This document shows, one piece after another, positions 63,951 through 64,000 of a stretch of 64,000 nucleotides of DNA. The stretch covers positions 17,981 to 81,980 of the forward strand of contig JAUZRY010000079.1 in the NCBI GenBank assembly GCA_030949995.1, read 5' to 3'. The position numbers and the translations under genes were made by a program. The DNA comes from Ardenticatenia bacterium. GTDB taxonomy: Bacteria > Chloroflexota > Anaerolineae > Ardenticatenales > Ardenticatenaceae. Below the pieces are notes generated by a model. It worked only from the letters and a program-made list of their open reading frames with translations. It did not search any database and was not told the DNA's origin. Position 1 is the stretch's first letter; the number at the start of each line of letters is the position of its first letter.

Positions 63951-64000
63951 GTGGCCCAGCGTGTCCTGATCATCGAAGACGAACGCCAACTGGGCTACGC
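63951..64000 (+). CDS. Response regulator, N-terminal fragment (3' end outside window)
   Basis: The last 50 bases encode VAQRVLIIEDERQLGYA, the first strand and acidic pocket (EDE) of a CheY-like receiver domain. The GTG start has GGAGGTGAT just upstream; an overlapping ATG in another frame stops after seven codons. Output domain and sensor kinase lie beyond the window. Position after the PhoB/PhoP-like direct repeats suggests an OmpR-family regulator. Confidence 0.75.
   Translation, partial: MAQRVLIIEDERQLGY

Noticed and set aside
1-64000. Large antisense ORFs (for example 14393-15865, 33242-35668, 21957-23870 on the minus strand)
   Set aside because: They mirror real genes on the opposite strand, a frequent effect of high GC content, and show no family motifs or ribosome sites.

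Overview
The window is GC-rich, densely coded bacterial DNA with short intergenic gaps, many 4-base start/stop overlaps, frequent GTG starts and sigma70-type promoters. The protein set suggests a member of the Chloroflexota (Anaerolineae/Ardenticatenia type). It includes a membrane-anchored baseplate J/gp47-like protein next to an FtsA/PilM-like ATPase, RuvX and MltG, lipoproteins with Pro/Thr-rich linkers, a T-box upstream of pheST, and a two-TM YvcK protein. This assignment is inference from gene content; there is no rRNA. I saw no tRNA, CRISPR array, prophage or insertion sequence, so the window looks like ordinary chromosomal core with a few accessory envelope and glycan genes.

Layout. 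1-1790 (+): 3' end of a YitT-type membrane protein, a polyprenyl diphosphate synthase and a small zinc-ribbon protein. 1802-9386 (-): an operon running murJ, a sugar-binding lipoprotein, an inositol-monophosphatase-like enzyme, a phosphodiesterase-fold lipoprotein, apt and hemW. 9387-9976: a divergent promoter region with a promoter-plus-terminator unit that may encode a small RNA. 9977-20901 (+): two glycoside-hydrolase-like surface proteins, an alpha/beta-hydrolase fused to an acyl-CoA ligase, a DUF1800/DUF1501 pair and proline dehydrogenase. 21180-28781 (+): alaS, an actin-like ATPase, the baseplate J-like protein, ruvX and mltG. 28786-29904 (-): a site-2 protease with CBS domains. 30069-38188 (+): an MFS transporter, T-box-controlled pheS-pheT, an O-antigen ligase-like protein and a glycosyltransferase. 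38206-43865 (-): recJ, a DUF3179 lipoprotein, fabH and fabF. 44225-46432 (+): tyrS and a HEAT-repeat protein. 46442-59849 (-): a phosphoribosyltransferase, the uspA-mutS unit, a Na/Pi transporter-like protein, a coiled-coil membrane protein, vanZ-like, a GlmU-like protein, a GlmM-like mutase, yvcK, glmS and plsC. 59984-63031 (-): a Mut7-C protein, an RpiB-family isomerase, a CysS/MshC-like ligase and a secreted nuclease. 63494-64000 (+): a small membrane zinc-ribbon protein and the start of a response regulator.

Functional themes. Cell-envelope synthesis dominates: glmS, yvcK, the mutase and the GlmU-like protein probably supply UDP-GlcNAc; murJ and mltG handle peptidoglycan; the polyprenyl synthase supplies lipid carrier; fabH/fabF and plsC serve membrane lipid; the O-antigen ligase and GT serve surface glycan. 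Translation (alaS, pheST, tyrS, CysS/MshC-like) and DNA maintenance (recJ, ruvX, mutS) are interspersed.

A strong technical feature is that at least seventeen short indels interrupt otherwise conserved genes (polyprenyl synthase, murJ, recJ, fabH, mutS, glmS and others). Most lie in runs of G or C or other short repeats. They are best read as sequencing or assembly errors, not pseudogenes, and I annotate such genes as single CDSs.
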